A DNA stretch of 64,000 bases, from positions 19,529,701 to 19,593,700 of the forward strand of contig NC_065571.1 in NCBI RefSeq assembly GCF_937616625.2. The letters run 5' to 3'. The notes below the pieces were generated by a model that worked only from the letters and a program-made list of their open reading frames with translations, was not told where the DNA came from and made no database searches. The position numbers were made by a program, and so were the translations under genes. This document shows, one piece after another, positions 44,391 through 58,786 of the stretch (positions are counted from its first letter, which is position 1; each line of letters begins with the position of its first letter). The DNA is from Mercurialis annua (lineage: Eukaryota > Streptophyta > Magnoliopsida > Malpighiales > Euphorbiaceae).

Positions 44391-47300
44391 ACGTTTTTAG
44401 CGTTTTAAACCAAACGTTTAAAACATTATGAAACCAAATCCAAACGTTTCACCTTTTTAGCGATTTAAGCCAAACGTTTACAAATGTTACAAAACAAATT
44501 TAAACGTTTCCCGTTTTTAGCGGTTTAAGCCAAACATTTACAAACGTTATAAAACAAATACCAATGTTTCACCTTTTTAGCGATTTAAGCCAAACATTCA
44601 AAACATTACAAAACAAATCCTAACGTTCCACCTTTTTAACGATTTAAGCCAAACATTTTAAACGTTACGAAACAAATCCTAATGTTTTACCTTTTTAGCG
44701 ATTTAAGCCAAACGTTTCGAAAGAAATCCAAATGTTTCACCATTTTAGCAATTTAAGCCAAACGTTTAAAACGTTACGAAACCAATCCAAAGGTTTAATA
44801 TTGTACGAAAAAAATCCTAATGTATCACCTTTTTTAGCGATTTAAGCAAAACTTTTAAAATGTTATGAAACAAATCCTAAAGTTTCACCTTTTTAGTGAT
44901 TTAAGCCAAATGTTTAAAACGTTACGAAACAAATACAAACGTTTCACCTTTTTGCGATTTAAGTCAAACGTTTAAAACGTTACGAAACCAATCAAAATGT
45001 TTAAAACGTTACGAAACTAATCCTAACGTTTCACCTTTTAGCGATTTACGCCAAATGTTTATAACCTTTCGAAACAAATCCAAATATTTCATCCTTTTAC
45101 AGATTTAAGCCAAACATTTAAAATGTTACGAAACCAATCCAAACGTTTATAACGTTACGAAACAAATATAAACGTTTCTCCTTCTAGAAGTTTAAGCTAA
45201 ACGTTTACAAACGTTACGAAACAAATTCAAACGTTTCCGCTGTTAGCGATTTAAGCCAAACGTTTAAAACGTTACGAAACCAATCCAAACGTTTAAAATG
45301 TTACGAAACAAATTCTAATGTTTCACCATTTTAGCGATTGAAGCCAAACGTTTAAAACATTTCGAAACAAATACAAATGTTTCACCTTTTTAGCGATTTA
45401 AGCAAAACGTTTAAAACGTTCAAAAAACAAATCCAAACGTTTAAAACTTTACAGAAACAAATCCAAATGTTTCATCTTTTTAGCAATTTAAGCCAAACTT
45501 TTATAAACATTACGAAACAAATTAAAACATTTCACCTTTTTTGTGATTTAATCCAAACGTTTAAAACATTACGAAAAAATCCAAACGTTTCACCTTTTTA
45601 GTGATTTAAGTCAAACGTTTACAAATGTTACAGAACAAATCCAAACGTTTCACCTTTTTAGCTATTTAAGCCAAAAATTTAAAACGTTATGAAACCAATC
45701 CAAACGTTTAAAATGTTACAAGTCAAATACAAACATTTCACCTTTTTAGCGATTTAAGCCAAATGTTTACAAACGTTACGAAACAAATCAAAATGTTTCC
45801 CCTTTTTATAAATTCAAGCCATACGTTTAAACATTACGAGACAAATCCAAACGTTTCCCCTTTTTAGCGATTCAAGCCAACTGTTTCCAAATATTATGAA
45901 ACAAATCAAATGTTTCACCTTTTTAGTGATTTAAGCCAAACGTTTACAAACGTTACGGAATAAATCCAAACGTTTCACATTTTTAGCGATTTAAGCAAAA
46001 CGTTTACAAATGTTACAAAACAAATCCCAACGTTTTACCTTTTTAGCGATTTAAGCTAAACGTTCAAAACGTTACGAAACAAATCCTAACGTTCCACCTT
46101 TTAAACGATTCAAGCTAAACGTTTTAAACATTACGAAACAAATCCTAATATTTTACCTTTTTAGCGATTTAAGCCAAACGTTTCGAGAAAAAATCCAAAT
46201 GTTTCACCGTTTTAGTAATTTAAGCTAAACGTTTAAAACATTATGAAACTAATCCAAAGGTTTAATACGTTACGAATCAAATCCTAATGTTTCTCCTTTT
46301 TAGAAATTTAAGCAAAATATTTAAATTGTTACGAAATAAATCCTAAAGTTTCACCTTTTTAGCGATTTAAGCTAAACGTTTAAAACGTTACGAAACAAAT
46401 ACAAACGTTTCACCTTTTTGGAGATTTAATTCAAACCTTTAATGTGTTATAAAACCAATCCAAATGTTTCCCCCTTTTTAGCAATTTAAGCCAAACGTTC
46501 TCAACGTTACGAAAAAAATCCAAACGTTTTACCTTTTTAGAGATTTAAGCCAAACGTTTACAAATGTTACGAATCAAATTCAAACGTTTTACCTTTTTAG
46601 CGATTCAAGATAAACGTTTAAAATGTTACGAAACAAATATAAACGTTAAAAACATTACGAAAAAAATCGAAACGTTTCACCTTTTTTGCGATTTAAGCCA
46701 AACGTTTACTAACGTTACCAAACAAATCCAAACATTTCCCTTTTGTAGCGATTTAAGCCAAACGTTTACAAATGTTACGAAACAAATCCAAATATTTAAC
46801 ACTTTTAGCGATTTAAGCCAAATATTTAAAACGTTATGAAACAAATCCAAACGTTTAAACCGTAATGAAACAAATCCTAACGTTTAAAACATTACGAAAC
46901 AAATCCTAATGTTTACCTCTTTAGCGATTTAAGCCGTTTTAAAACGTTTCGAAACAAATCCAAATGTTTCACCTTTTTTGCGATTTAATCCGAACGTTTT
47001 AAACGTTACAAAACTTATCCAAATGTTTAAAATGTTACGAAACAAATCCTAACGTTTTATTTTTTTAGCAATTTAAGCCAGGTGTTTAAAACGTTACGAA
47101 ACAAATCCTAAAGTTTCACCTTTTTAGCAATTTAAGCCAAACGTATAAAACGTACGAAACAAATCTAAACGTTTCACATTTTTAGCGATTTAAGCCATAC
47201 GTTTAAAACGTTACGAAACCAATCTAAACGTTTAAAACGTTACGAAACATATCGTAAAGTTTCACCTTTTTTGCGATCTAAGCCAAACGTCTAAAATATT

Positions 47301-50300
47301 ACAAAACAAATCCTAACGTTTCACCTTTTTAGCGATCTATGTCAAACGTTTAAAACGTTACGAAACAAATCCAAACCTTTCACATTTTTAGCGATTTACG
47401 CCAAATGTTTATAATGTTTTGAATAAAATCCAAATGTTTTACTTTTTTTACAGATTTAAGCCAATTGTATAAAATTTTACGAAACCAATCCAAACATTTA
47501 AAACGTGACGAAACAAATATAAACGTTTCTCCTTTTTAGCAGTTTAAGCTAAACGTTTACAAATGATACGAAACAAATCCAAACATTTCCCCTTTTAGCG
47601 ATTTAAGTCAAACGTTTAAAACTTTACGAAACCAATCCTAACGTTTAAAACGTTACAAAACAAATCCTACCGTTTCATCATTTTAGCGAATTAAGCTAAA
47701 CGTTTAAAACGTTTCGAAACAAATACAAACATTACACCTTTTTAGCGATTTAAGCCAAACGTTTAAAACGTTAAGAAACTAATCAAAACATTTAAATCTT
47801 TATGAAATAAATCCAAATGTTTCATCTTTTTAGCGATTTAAGCCAAACATTTATAAACATTACGAAACAAATCCAAACGTTTCACCTCTTTTGTGATCAC
47901 CTTTTTTGTGATTTAATCCAAACGTTTAAAACGTTACAAAAAAATTCCAAACGTTTCACCTTTTTAGTGATTTAAGCCAAACCTTTACAATGTTACAGAA
48001 TAATTCCAACGTTTACCCTTTTTAGCTATTTAAGCCAATTATTTAAAACGTTATGAAACCAATCCAAACGTTTAAAATGTTACGAGTCAAATACAAACGT
48101 TTCAACTTTTTAGCGATATAAGCCAAACGTTTGTAAACGTTACGAAACAAATCCAAACGTGTCCCCTTTTTTTCAATTCAAGCCAAACGTTTAAACGTTA
48201 TCCAAAAGCTTCCCCTTTTTAGCGATTTAAGCCAAACGTTTCCAAATATTACGAAACAAATCCAAACATTTCACCTTCTTAGCGATTTAAGCCAACCGTT
48301 ACGAAACAAATCTAAACGTTAAAAACGTCACGAAACAAATCCAAACGTTTCGCCTTTTTTGCGATTTAAGCCAAACGTTTACAAACGTTACCAAACAAAT
48401 TCAAACATTTCACCTTTTTAGCAATTTAAGCCAAACGTTTACAAATGTTATTAAACAAATCCAAACATTTCCAAACATTATGAAACAAATCCTAACGTTC
48501 CACCTTTTTAACGATTTAAGCCAAACGTTTAAAACGTCGCGAAACAAATTCTAATGTTTTACATTTGTTAGCGATTTAAGCCAAACGTTTCGAAACAAAT
48601 CCAAATGTTTCACCTCTTTAGCAATTTAAGCCAAACATTTAAAACGTTACAAAACCGATCCAAAGGTTTACCACATTACGAAACAAATCCTAATGTTTCA
48701 CCTTTTTAGAGATTTAAGCAAAACATTTAAAATGTTACGAAACAAATCCTAATGTTTCACCTTTTTAGCTATTTAGGCCAAACGTTTAAAACGTTACGAA
48801 CAAATACAAACGTTTCACCTTTTTGGCGATTTAAGCCAAACGTTAACAAACGTAACGAAACAAATCCAAACGTTTCACCTTTTTAGCGATTTAAGCCAAA
48901 CGTTTAAAACATTACGAAACCAATCCAAACGTTTAAAACGTAACAAAACAAATCCTAACGTTTATAACGTTAAGGAACAAATCCAAATATTTATCTTTTT
49001 AGCGATTTAAGCCGTTTTAAAACTTGTCGAAATAAATCCAAATGTGTAACCTTTTTAGTAATTTATGCCAAATGTTTAGAACGTTACATAAGCAATCCAA
49101 ATGTTTAAAATGTTATAAAACAAATCCTAACGTTTTTCCTTTTTAGCGATTTAAGCCAAACGTTTAAAACGTTACGAAACAAATCCTAAAGTTTCACCTT
49201 TTTAGCAATTTAAGCCAAACGTTTAAAACATTACGAAACCAATATAAATGTTTAAAACGTTAAGAAACATATCGTAACGTTTCACCTTTTCAGCGATTTA
49301 AACCAAAGGTTAAAAAATTTACGAAACAAATCCAAACGTTTCACCTTTTTAGTGATCTAAGCCAAACGTTTAAAACGTTACGAAACAAATCCTAATGTTT
49401 CACCTTTTTGCAGATTTAAGCCCAACGTTTAAAATTTTACAAAACAAATCCAAAACGTTCCCCTTTTATCAATTTAAGCCAAACGTTTCCCCTTTTTAGC
49501 TATATAAGCCAAACGTTTCCAAATATTACGAAACAAATCCAAACGTTCACCTTTTTAGCGTTTTAAGCCAAACGTTTAAAACATTACGAAACCAAATCCA
49601 AATGTTTCACCTTTTTAGCGATTTAAGCCAAACGTTTACAAATGTTACAAAACAAATTAAAACGTTTCCCGTTTTTAGCGGTTTAAGCCAAACCATTACA
49701 AACCTTACAAAACAAATCCTAATGTTTCACCTTTTTAGCGATTTAAGCCAAACGTTCAAAACATTACGGAACAAATCCTAACGTTCCCCCTTTTTAACGA
49801 TTTAAACCAAACGTTTAAAACGTTACGAAACAAATCCTAATGTTTTACCTTTTTAGCGATTTAAGCCAAACGTTTCGAAAGAAATCCAAATGTTTCACCC
49901 TTTTAGCAATTTAAGCTAAACGTTTAAAACGTTACGAAACCAATCCAAAGGCTTAATACTGTACGAAACAAATCATAATGTACACCTTTTTAGCATTTAA
50001 GCAATTTTTTTAAAATGTTACGAAACAAATCCTAAAGTTTCACCTTTTTAGTGATTTAAGCCAAACGTTTAAAACGTTACAAAACAAATACAAACGTTTC
50101 ACCTTTTTTGCGATTTAAGTCAAACGTTTAAAACGTTACGAAACCAATCCAAATGTTTAAAACGCTACGAAACTAATCCTAACATTTAACCTTTTTACCG
50201 ATTTATGCCAAATGTTTATAACCTTTCTAGACAAATCCAAATGGTTCACCCTTTTATTGATTTAAGCCAAACGTTTAAAATGTTACGAAACCAATCCAAA

Positions 50301-53300
50301 CGTTTAAAACATTACAAAACAAATATAACCGTTTCTTCTTCTAGCAGTTTAAGATAAACGTTTACAAACGTTACTAATCAAATCCAAACGTTTCCGCTTT
50401 TAGAGATTTAAGCAAAATGTTTAAAACGTTACGAAACCAATCCAAACGTTTAAAATGTTACGAAACAAATCCTAACGTTTCACAATTTCAGCGATTGAAG
50501 TCAAACGTTTTAAACATTTCGACACAAATACAAACGTTTCACCTTTTTAGCGATTTAAGCCAAACGTTTAAAACGATATAAAACCAATCCAAACGTTTAA
50601 TACTTTACGAAACATATCCAAATGTTTCATCTTTCTAGCGATTTAAGCCAAAATTTTATAAACATTACGAAACAAATCCAAACATTTCACCTTTTTTGTG
50701 ATTTAATCCAAACGTTTAAAACGTTACGAAAAATTCCAAATGTTTCACCTTTTAAGCGATTTAAGTCAAACGTTTACAAATTTTACAAAACAAATCCAAA
50801 CGTTTCACTTTTTTAGCTATTTAAGTCAAACATTTAAAACGCTATGAAACCAATCCAAACGTTTCCGCTTTTAGCGATTTAAGTCAAACGTTTAAAACGT
50901 TACGAAACCAATCCAAACGTTTAAAATGTTACGAAACAAATACTAAAGTTTCACCATTTTAGCGATTGAAGACAAACGTTTAAAACATTTCGAAACAAAT
51001 ACAATCGTTTCACCTTTTTAGCGATTTAAGCCAAACGTTTAAAACGTTAAAAAACCAATCCAAACGTTTAAAACTTTACGAAATAAAATCTAAATGTTTC
51101 ATCTTTTTAGCGATTTATGCCAAACTTTTCTAAACGTTTCGAAACAAATCCAAACATTTCACCTTTTTTGTGATTTAATCCAAACGTTTAAAACATTACC
51201 ACAAAATCCAAATGTTTCACCTTTTTAACGATTTAAGTCAAACGTTTACAAATGTTACAGAACAAATCCAAACGTTTCACCTTTTTAGCTCTTTCAGCTA
51301 AACATTTAAAACGTTATGAAACCAATCCAAACGTTTATAATGTTACAAGTCAAATACAAACGTTTCACCTTTTTAGCGATTTAAGCAAAACTATTACAAA
51401 CGTTACGAAACAAATCCAAACGTTTCCCCTTTTTATCAATTCAAGCCATACGTTTGAAAGTTACGACACAAATCCAAACGTTTCCCCTTTTTAGCGATTT
51501 AAGCCAATCGTTTCCAAATATTATGAAACAAATCAAAATGTTTCACCTTTTTAGTGATTTAAGCCAAACGTTTACAAACGTTACAGAATAAATCCAAACG
51601 TTTCACGTTTTTAGCGATTTAATCAAAACGTTAACAAATGTTTTAAAACAAATCCCAACGTTTCACCTTTTTAGTGATTTAAGCTAAACGTTCAAAACGT
51701 TACGAAACAAATCCTAATGTTCCACTTTTTTAACGATTCAAGCCAAACGTTTAAAACGTTACGAAACAAATCCTAATATTTTACCTTTTTCCCGATTTAA
51801 GCCAAATGTTTCGAAACAAATCCAAATGCTTCACCGTTTTAGTAATTTAAGTCTTTTGTTTAAAACATTACGAAACCAATCCAAAGGTTAATACCTTACG
51901 AAACAAATCCTAATATTTCACCTTTTTGGCAATTTAAGTAAAACATTTAAATTGTTACGAAATAAATCCTAAAGTTTCACCTTTTTGGCGATTTAAGTCA
52001 AACCTTTAAAATGTTATAAAACTAATCCAAACGTTTCCCCTTTATAGTAATTTAAGCCAAACGTTCAAAACGTTACGAAACTAATCCTAACGTTTCTTCT
52101 TTTTAGCGATTTATGCCAAACGTTTACAAATGTTACGAAACAAATTTAAACGTTTCAACTTTTTAGAGATTTAAGGCAAACGTATAAAACGTTACGAAAC
52201 CAATCCAAACGTTCTCAACGTTGCGAAACAAATCCAAACGTTTTATCTATTAGAGATTTAAATCAAACGTTTACAAATGTTACGAAACAAATCCAAACGT
52301 TTCCCCTTTTTAGCGATTTAAGCCAAAGGTTTACAAATTTTACGAATCAAATCCAAACGTTTCCTCTTTTTAGCGTTTTAAGCCAAACGTTTAAAATGTT
52401 ATGAAACCAATCTAAACGTTCAAAACGTTACAAAACAAATCCTAACATTTAACCTTTTTAGCGATTTAAGCCATACGTTTAAAACGTTACAAAACAAATC
52501 CTAACGTTTCTTATTTTTAGCGATTTAAGCTAAATGTTTAAAACCTTACGAAGTAAATCCTAATCTTTTACCTTTTTAGTGATTTAAGCCGTTTTAAAAC
52601 GTTTCGAAACAAATCCAATTGTTTCACCTTTTTGATGATTTAAGGCAAACATTTAAAACATTATTAAACCAATGTAAACGTTTAAAACGTAACTAAACAA
52701 ATCCAAACGTTTTACCTTTATAGCGATTTAAGCCAAACGTTTAAAACGTTACGAAACAAATCTTAAAGTTTCACATTTTTAGTGATTTAAGCCACACGTT
52801 TAAAACGTTACTAAATAAATCCAAACGTTTCAACTTTTTAGTGATTTAAGCCATACGTTTAAAATGTTAAGAAACCAATCCAAACATTTAAAACGTTACG
52901 AAACATATCGTAATATTTCACCTTTTTAGCGATTTAAGCCAAACGTTAAAATACTACGAAACAAATCCTAACATTTCACCGTTTTAGCGATTTAAGCAAA
53001 ACGTTTAAAACGTTACGAAACAAATCCTAACGTTTCACCTTTTAAGCGATTTAAACCAAATGTTCAAAGCATTTAGAAACAAATCCAAACGTTTCATCAT
53101 TTTAGTGATTTTAGTAAAACGTTTAAAACGTTACGAAACCAATCCAAACATTTCCAATTTTTAGTGATTTAAGTCAAACGTTTAATACGTTACGAAACCA
53201 ATCCAAATGTTTAAAATGTTTCAAAACTAATTCAAACGTTTCTCCTTTTTAGCTATTTAAGCCAAATGTTTACCAATTATACGAAACAAATTCAAACGTT

Positions 53301-56300
53301 TCACCTTTTTAGCGATTCAAGACAAACGTTTAAAACGTTACGAAACAAATCTAAATGTTAAATAAATCCAAACGTTTCACCTTTTTTGCGATTTAAGCCA
53401 AACGTTTACAAACGTTACCAAACAAATCCAAACATTTCACTTTTTTAGCGATTTAAGCCAAACGTTTACAAACGTTACGAAACAAATCCAAATATTTAAC
53501 ATTTTTAGCGATTTAAGCCAAACATTTAAAACGTTATGAAACAAATCCAAACGTTTAAAACGTAATGAAACAAATCGTAACATTTAAAACATTAAGAAAC
53601 AAATCCTAATGTTTACCTATTTAGTGATTTAAGCCGTTTTAAAACGTTTCGAAACAAATCCAAATGTTTCACCTTTTTAGCGATTTAATCCGAACGTTTT
53701 AAACATTACAAAACTTATCCAAATGTTTGAAATGTGACGAAGCAAATCCTAACGTTTTACCTTTTTAGCAATTTAAGCCAAGTGTTTAAAACGTTACGAA
53801 ACAAATCCTAAAGTTTCACCTTTTTAGCAATTTAAGCCAAACGTTTAAAACGTATGAAACAAATCTAAGCGTTTCACCTTTTTTGCGATTTAAGCCATGC
53901 GTTTAAAACGTTACGAAACAAATCTAAACGTTTAAAACGTTACGAAATATATCGTGACGTTTCACCTTTTTAGCGATCTAAGCCAAACGTTAAAAATATT
54001 ATGAAACAAATCCTAACGTTTCACCTTTTTAGCGATCTAAGTAAAACGTTTAAAACGTTACGAAACAAATCCTAACGTTTCACCTTTATAGCGATTTACG
54101 CCAAATGTTTATAACGTTTTGAAACAAATCCAAATGTTTCACCTGTTTACAAATTTAAGCCAAACGTATAAAAGTTTACGAAACCAATCCAAACATATAA
54201 AACGTTACGAAACAAATATAAACGTTCCTTTTTTTTAGCAGTTTAAGCTAAACGTTTACAAACGTTACGAAACAAATCCAAACATTTCCCCTTTTAGCGA
54301 TTTAAGTCTAACGTTTAAAATGTTACGAAACCAATCCTAACGTTTAAAACGTTTCGAAACAAAATCCTATCGTTTCATCAATTTAGCGATTGAAGCCAAA
54401 CGTTTAAAACGTTTCGAAACGAATACAAACGCTACACCTTTTTAGTAATTTAAGTCAAACGTTTAAAACGTTAAGAAACTAATCAAAACATTTAAAACTT
54501 TACGAAATAAATCCAAACGTTTCATCCTTTTAGCGACTTAAGCCAAACATTTATAAACATTACGAAACAAATCCAAACGTTTCACCTTTTTATTGATTTA
54601 ATCCAAAAGTTTAAAACGTTACGAAAAAATCCAAACGTTTCACCTTTTTAGTGATTTAAGCCAAACCTTTACAAATGTTACAAAACAAATCCAAATGTTT
54701 ACCCTTTTTAGCTATTTAAGCAAATTATTTAAAATGTTACGAAACCAATCCAAACGTGTAAAATGTTACGAGTCAAATACAAACGTTTCAACTTTTTAAC
54801 GATTTAAGCCAAACATTTATAAACGTTACGAAACAATTCCAAACATTTCCCCTTTTTATCAATTCAAGCCAAACGTTTAAACGTTACGAGACAAATCCAA
54901 AAGCTTCTCTTTTTTAGCGATTTAAGTCAAACGTTTCCAAATATTACGAATTAAATCCAAACGTTTCACCTTTTTAGCGATTTAAGACAAACGTTACGAA
55001 ACAAATCTAAACGTTAAAAATGTCACGAAACAAATCCAAACGTTTCACCTTTTATGCGATTTAAGCCAAACATTTACAAACGTTACCAAAAAAATTCAAA
55101 CATTTCACCTTTTTAGCGATTTAAGCCGAACGTTTACAAATGTTACGAAACAAATCTAAACGTTTCACTTTTTAGCAATTTAAGCCAAACGTTTACAAAC
55201 GTTACAAAACAAATCCCAACGTTTCACCTTTTTAGCGATTTAAGACAATTGTTCAAAACATTACGAAACAAATCCTAACGTTCCATCTTTTTAACGATTT
55301 AAGCAAACGTTTAAAACGTTGCGAAAAAAATCCTTTTTAGCGATTTAAGCCGAACGTTTCGAAACAAATCCAAATGTTTCACCTTTTTAGCAATTTAAGC
55401 CAAACGTTTAAAACGTTACGAAACCAATCCAAAGGTTTACTACATTATGAAACAAATCCTAATGTTTCACCTTTTTAGCAATTTAAGCAAAACATGTAAA
55501 ATTTTACGAAATAAATTCTAATGTTTCACCTTTTTAGCTATTTAGGTCAAACGTTTAAAACGTTACGAAACAAATATAAACGTTTCACCTTTTTGGCGAT
55601 TTAAGTCAAACGTTATAAACGTTACAAAATTAATACAAATGTTTAATACGTTACAAAACTAATCCAAACGTTTCTCCTTTTAAGCGATTCATGCCAAACG
55701 TAAACAAATGTTAAGAAACAAATTCAAACGCTTCAATTTTTTAGAAATTTAAGACAAATGTTTAAAACGTTAACAAACCAATCCAAACGTTCAAAACTTC
55801 ACGAAATGAATGTTACAAAACAAATTCAAATGTTTCCTCTTTTAAGCGATTCAAGCCAAACGTTAACAAATGTAACAAAACAAATCCAAACGTTTCACAT
55901 TATTAGTGATTTAAGCCAAACGTTTAAAACGTTACGAAACCAATCCAAATGTTTAAAACGTAATGAAACAAATCCTAACGTTTATAACGTTAAGAAACAA
56001 ATCCAAATGTTTATCTTTTTAGCGATTTAAGCTGTTTTAAAACTTTTCGAAATAAATCCAAATGTGTCACCTTTTTAGTAATTTATGCCAAACGTTTAAA
56101 ACTTAATATAACCAATCCAAATGTTTAAAATGTTACAAAACAAATCCTAACGTTTTTCCTTTTTAGCAATTTAAGCCAAATGTTTAAAACGTTACGAAAC
56201 AAATCCTAAAGTTTCACCTTTTTAGCAATTTAAGCCAAACTTTTAAAACATTACGAAACAAATCCAAACGTTTCACCATTTTAGCAATTTATGCCATACG

Positions 56301-56450
56301 TTTAAAATGTTACGAAACCAATTCAAACATTTAAAACGTTACAAAACATATCGTAACGTTTCCCCTTTTTAGCGATTTAAGCCAAACGTTTAAAATATTA
56401 CGAAGCAAATCCTAAGTTTCACCTTTTTAGCGATTTAAGCCAAACGTTTA
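44391..56450 (-). repeat. Large tandem duplication within satellite B (offset about 5.16 kb, growing to about 7 kb)
   Basis: The unit order from 44391 onward repeats from about 49550. Odd variants fix the register: AGCGTTTTAA at 44399 and 49557, CCCGTTTTTAGCGG near 44511 and 49669, and GTACGAAA after GGTTTAATATT or GGCTTAATACT at 44803 and 49961, all at offset 5158. Later matches show larger offsets: about 5630 after a ~475-bp local duplication near 50870-51100, about 6700 for 46686 with 53386 and 47400 with 54100, and about 7020 for 49010 with 56033. A hand alignment of 113 bp gave about 93% identity. Confidence 0.8.
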
Positions 56451-58250
56451 AACCGTTAAAAAACGAATTCTAACGTTTCACCTTTTTAGCGATTTAAGCC
56501 AAACGTTTACAAACGGTACGAAACAAAACGAAACGTTTCTCCTTTTTAGTGATTTAATCCAAACGTTTACAAACGTTACGAAACAAATCTAAACGTTTCA
56601 CTTTTTTAGCGATTTAAGCCAAACGTTCAAAACGTTACGAAACAAATCCTCATGTTTCGCATTTTTAACTATTTAAGCTAGCGATTTAAGCCAAACGTTT
56701 AAAATGTTTCGAAACAAATCCAAATGTTTCACATTTTTAGCGATTTGATCCAAACGTTTAAAACGTTACGAAACTAATCCAAAGGTTCAAAACGTTACGA
56801 AACAAATCCTAATTTTTCACCTTTTTAGTGATTGAAGTAAAACATTTAAAACGTTACGAAAGAAATCTTAAAGTTTCACCTTTTTAGCGATTTAAGCCAA
56901 ACGTTTAAAACGTTGCGAAAAAAATCCAAATGTTTCACCTTTTTAGCGATTTCAGCCAAACGTTTAAAACGTTCCGAAACTAATCAAATTGTTTAAAACG
57001 CTACATAACTAATCCAAACGTTTCTACTTTTTAGCGATTTAAGCCAAACATTTACAAATATTACGAAACAGATTCAAACGTTTCACCTTTTTAGTAATTT
57101 AAGATAAACGTTTAAAATGTTACGTAACCAATCCAAACGTTTAGAGCGTTACGAAACAAATCCAAACGTTTCACCTTTTCAGCGATTTAAGCCAAACGTT
57201 TATAAACGTTACGAAACAAATCCAAACATTTCACCTTTTTAGCGATTTAAGCCAAACGTTTACAAATCTTACGAAACAAATCGAAACGTTTCAACTTTTT
57301 ATCCATTTAAGCCAAACTTTTAAAACATTACGACACCAATCTAAACGTTTTAAATGTAATGAAACAAATATAAATGTTTAAAATGTTAGGAAACAAATCC
57401 TAATGTTTACCTTTTTAGCGATTTAAGCCGTTTAAAAACGTTTCAAAACAAATACAATTGTTTCACCTTTTTTGAAATTTAATCCAAACGTTTAAAACCT
57501 TACAAAACCAATCCAAATGTTTAAAAATGTTATGAAACAAATCCTAATATTTTACCTTTTGAGCGATTTAAGCCAATAGTTTAAAACGTTTCAAAACAAA
57601 TATTAATGTTTCACCTTTTTAGCGATTTAAGCCAAATGTTTAAAATGTTTCGAAACAAATCCAAATGTTTCACCTTTTTAGCGATTTATGACAAACGTTT
57701 AAAACGTTACGAAACGAAGCCAAACTATTTAAACGTTATGAAACAAATCGAAACGTTTCTCCTTTTTAGCAATTTAAGCCAAACGTTTACAAAGTTACGA
57801 AACAAATCCAAACGTTTCCCCTTTTAGCGACTTAAGCCAAACGTTTAAAACGTTACGAAACCAATCCAAACGTTGAACACGTTACGAAACAAATCCTAAC
57901 GTTTCCCCATTTTAACGATTTAAGCCAAACGTTTAAAACGATTCGAAACAAATACAAACATTTCACCTTTTTAGCGATTAAAGCCAAACGTTTAAAACGT
58001 TACGAAACCAATCCAAACCCTTAATACTTTACGAAATAAACCCAAACGTTTTAACTTTTTAGCGATTTATGCCAAACATTTATAAACGTTACGAAACAAA
58101 TCTAATCGTTTCACCTTTTTAGTGATTTAATCCAAATGTTTAAAAAGTTACAAAAAAATCCAAACGTTTCACCTTTTTAGCGATTTAAGCCAAACATTTA
58201 CAAGCGTTACAGAAAAAATCCAAACGTTTCATCTTTTTAATAATTTAAGC
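44391..58250 (-). repeat. Satellite B, reverse orientation, main array (13.9 kb)
   Basis: Uninterrupted tandem array. Block A (TTTCACCTTTTTAGCGATTT then AAGCCAAACG) is followed by one or two of the blocks TTTAAAACGTTACGAAACCA plus ATCCAAACG, or TTTACAAACGTTACGAAACA plus AATCCAAACG. This gives 59- and 89-bp units. Long open frames such as those near 46564 and 51252 are purely repeat-derived. The shortened unit AAGCCGTTTTAAAAC recurs at about 46926, 49004, 52577, 53627, 56026 and 57420. Confidence 0.96.
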
Positions 58251-58432
58251 ATGTTGATTATTTTTCCTCGTTTAGCGTGTTGATTATTTCCCGGTTGTAA
58301 ATAAATTTCTAACCCGTTCATACGTGATGTTTGAGAAGTCGTTTGAGGTACCAAATTGTTGACATGTGGTAATCTTTCGAGTTTTCATATCAGTTTTAAA
58401 TTCAGGGTCGTATTTCATTAGGTTAAGGAGGA
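58251..58432 (+). mobile_element. 3' internal end of another Tekay-like element
   Basis: Follows satellite B abruptly. It ends TTCAGGGTCGTATTTCATTA, then GGTTAAGGAGGA, directly before TGTAACACC at 58433. This layout (GGACGAATTTC-like word, purine tract, LTR start) is the conserved 3' end of Tekay/Del elements. No chromodomain is left. Confidence 0.65.
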
Positions 58433-58689
58433 TGTAACACCTCATTTATCTTCAGCGTATTTTCGGTTAAATTATGTTCGTTTTGCTTCGACTCTCCTCA
58501 GTTGTCATAAGGGTAGGATTACCCTTGGGTAAGAGTCTGGTTAATCTATTGAGATTACGGCGTGTTTTTGGCTTAGGTTGAATTAAGCGGTTTTGTCTTT
58601 TGATTTTCGTTGAGTTGTCACTCGGTTGTAAGGTGATTTTGGAAATCAGATATTATGATGCGTAGTCGTATCTTTCGTTCTGTTGAGGA
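58433..58689 (+). mobile_element. LTR fragment beginning TGTAACACC
   Basis: Starts at the purine tract described just upstream. It belongs to a family different from the LTR at 58787 and is cut off at an ill-defined point near 58690, where internal sequence of the next element begins. Non-coding. Confidence 0.5.
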
Positions 58690-58786
58690 CACGTTGCTCC
58701 GTAGTTTTGAGTTATGTGTGCTTTTATGCGTGCTATAATTGTTTTAATATTATTTCGAGGATGAATTTTTAATAAGGTGAGGAGAA
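58690..58786 (+). mobile_element. 3' internal end of the Tekay-like family seen at 26303-44390
   Basis: TATTTCGAGGATGAATTTTT, then AATAAGGTGAGGAGAA and the LTR start. The word order matches the minus strand at 29518-29600 (ATGTGTGGTTATAA, TTCGAGGACGAATTTTTATT). It shows that the LTR that follows is a 3' LTR rather than a solo LTR. Confidence 0.75.

Noticed and set aside
44391..58250. Open frames of 60-100 codons rich in FHLFSDLSQTF-like words in satellite B (also near 22738, 61921, 63729)
   Set aside because: They are translations of the tandem units, appear wherever stops happen to be missing, and have no conserved start or length.
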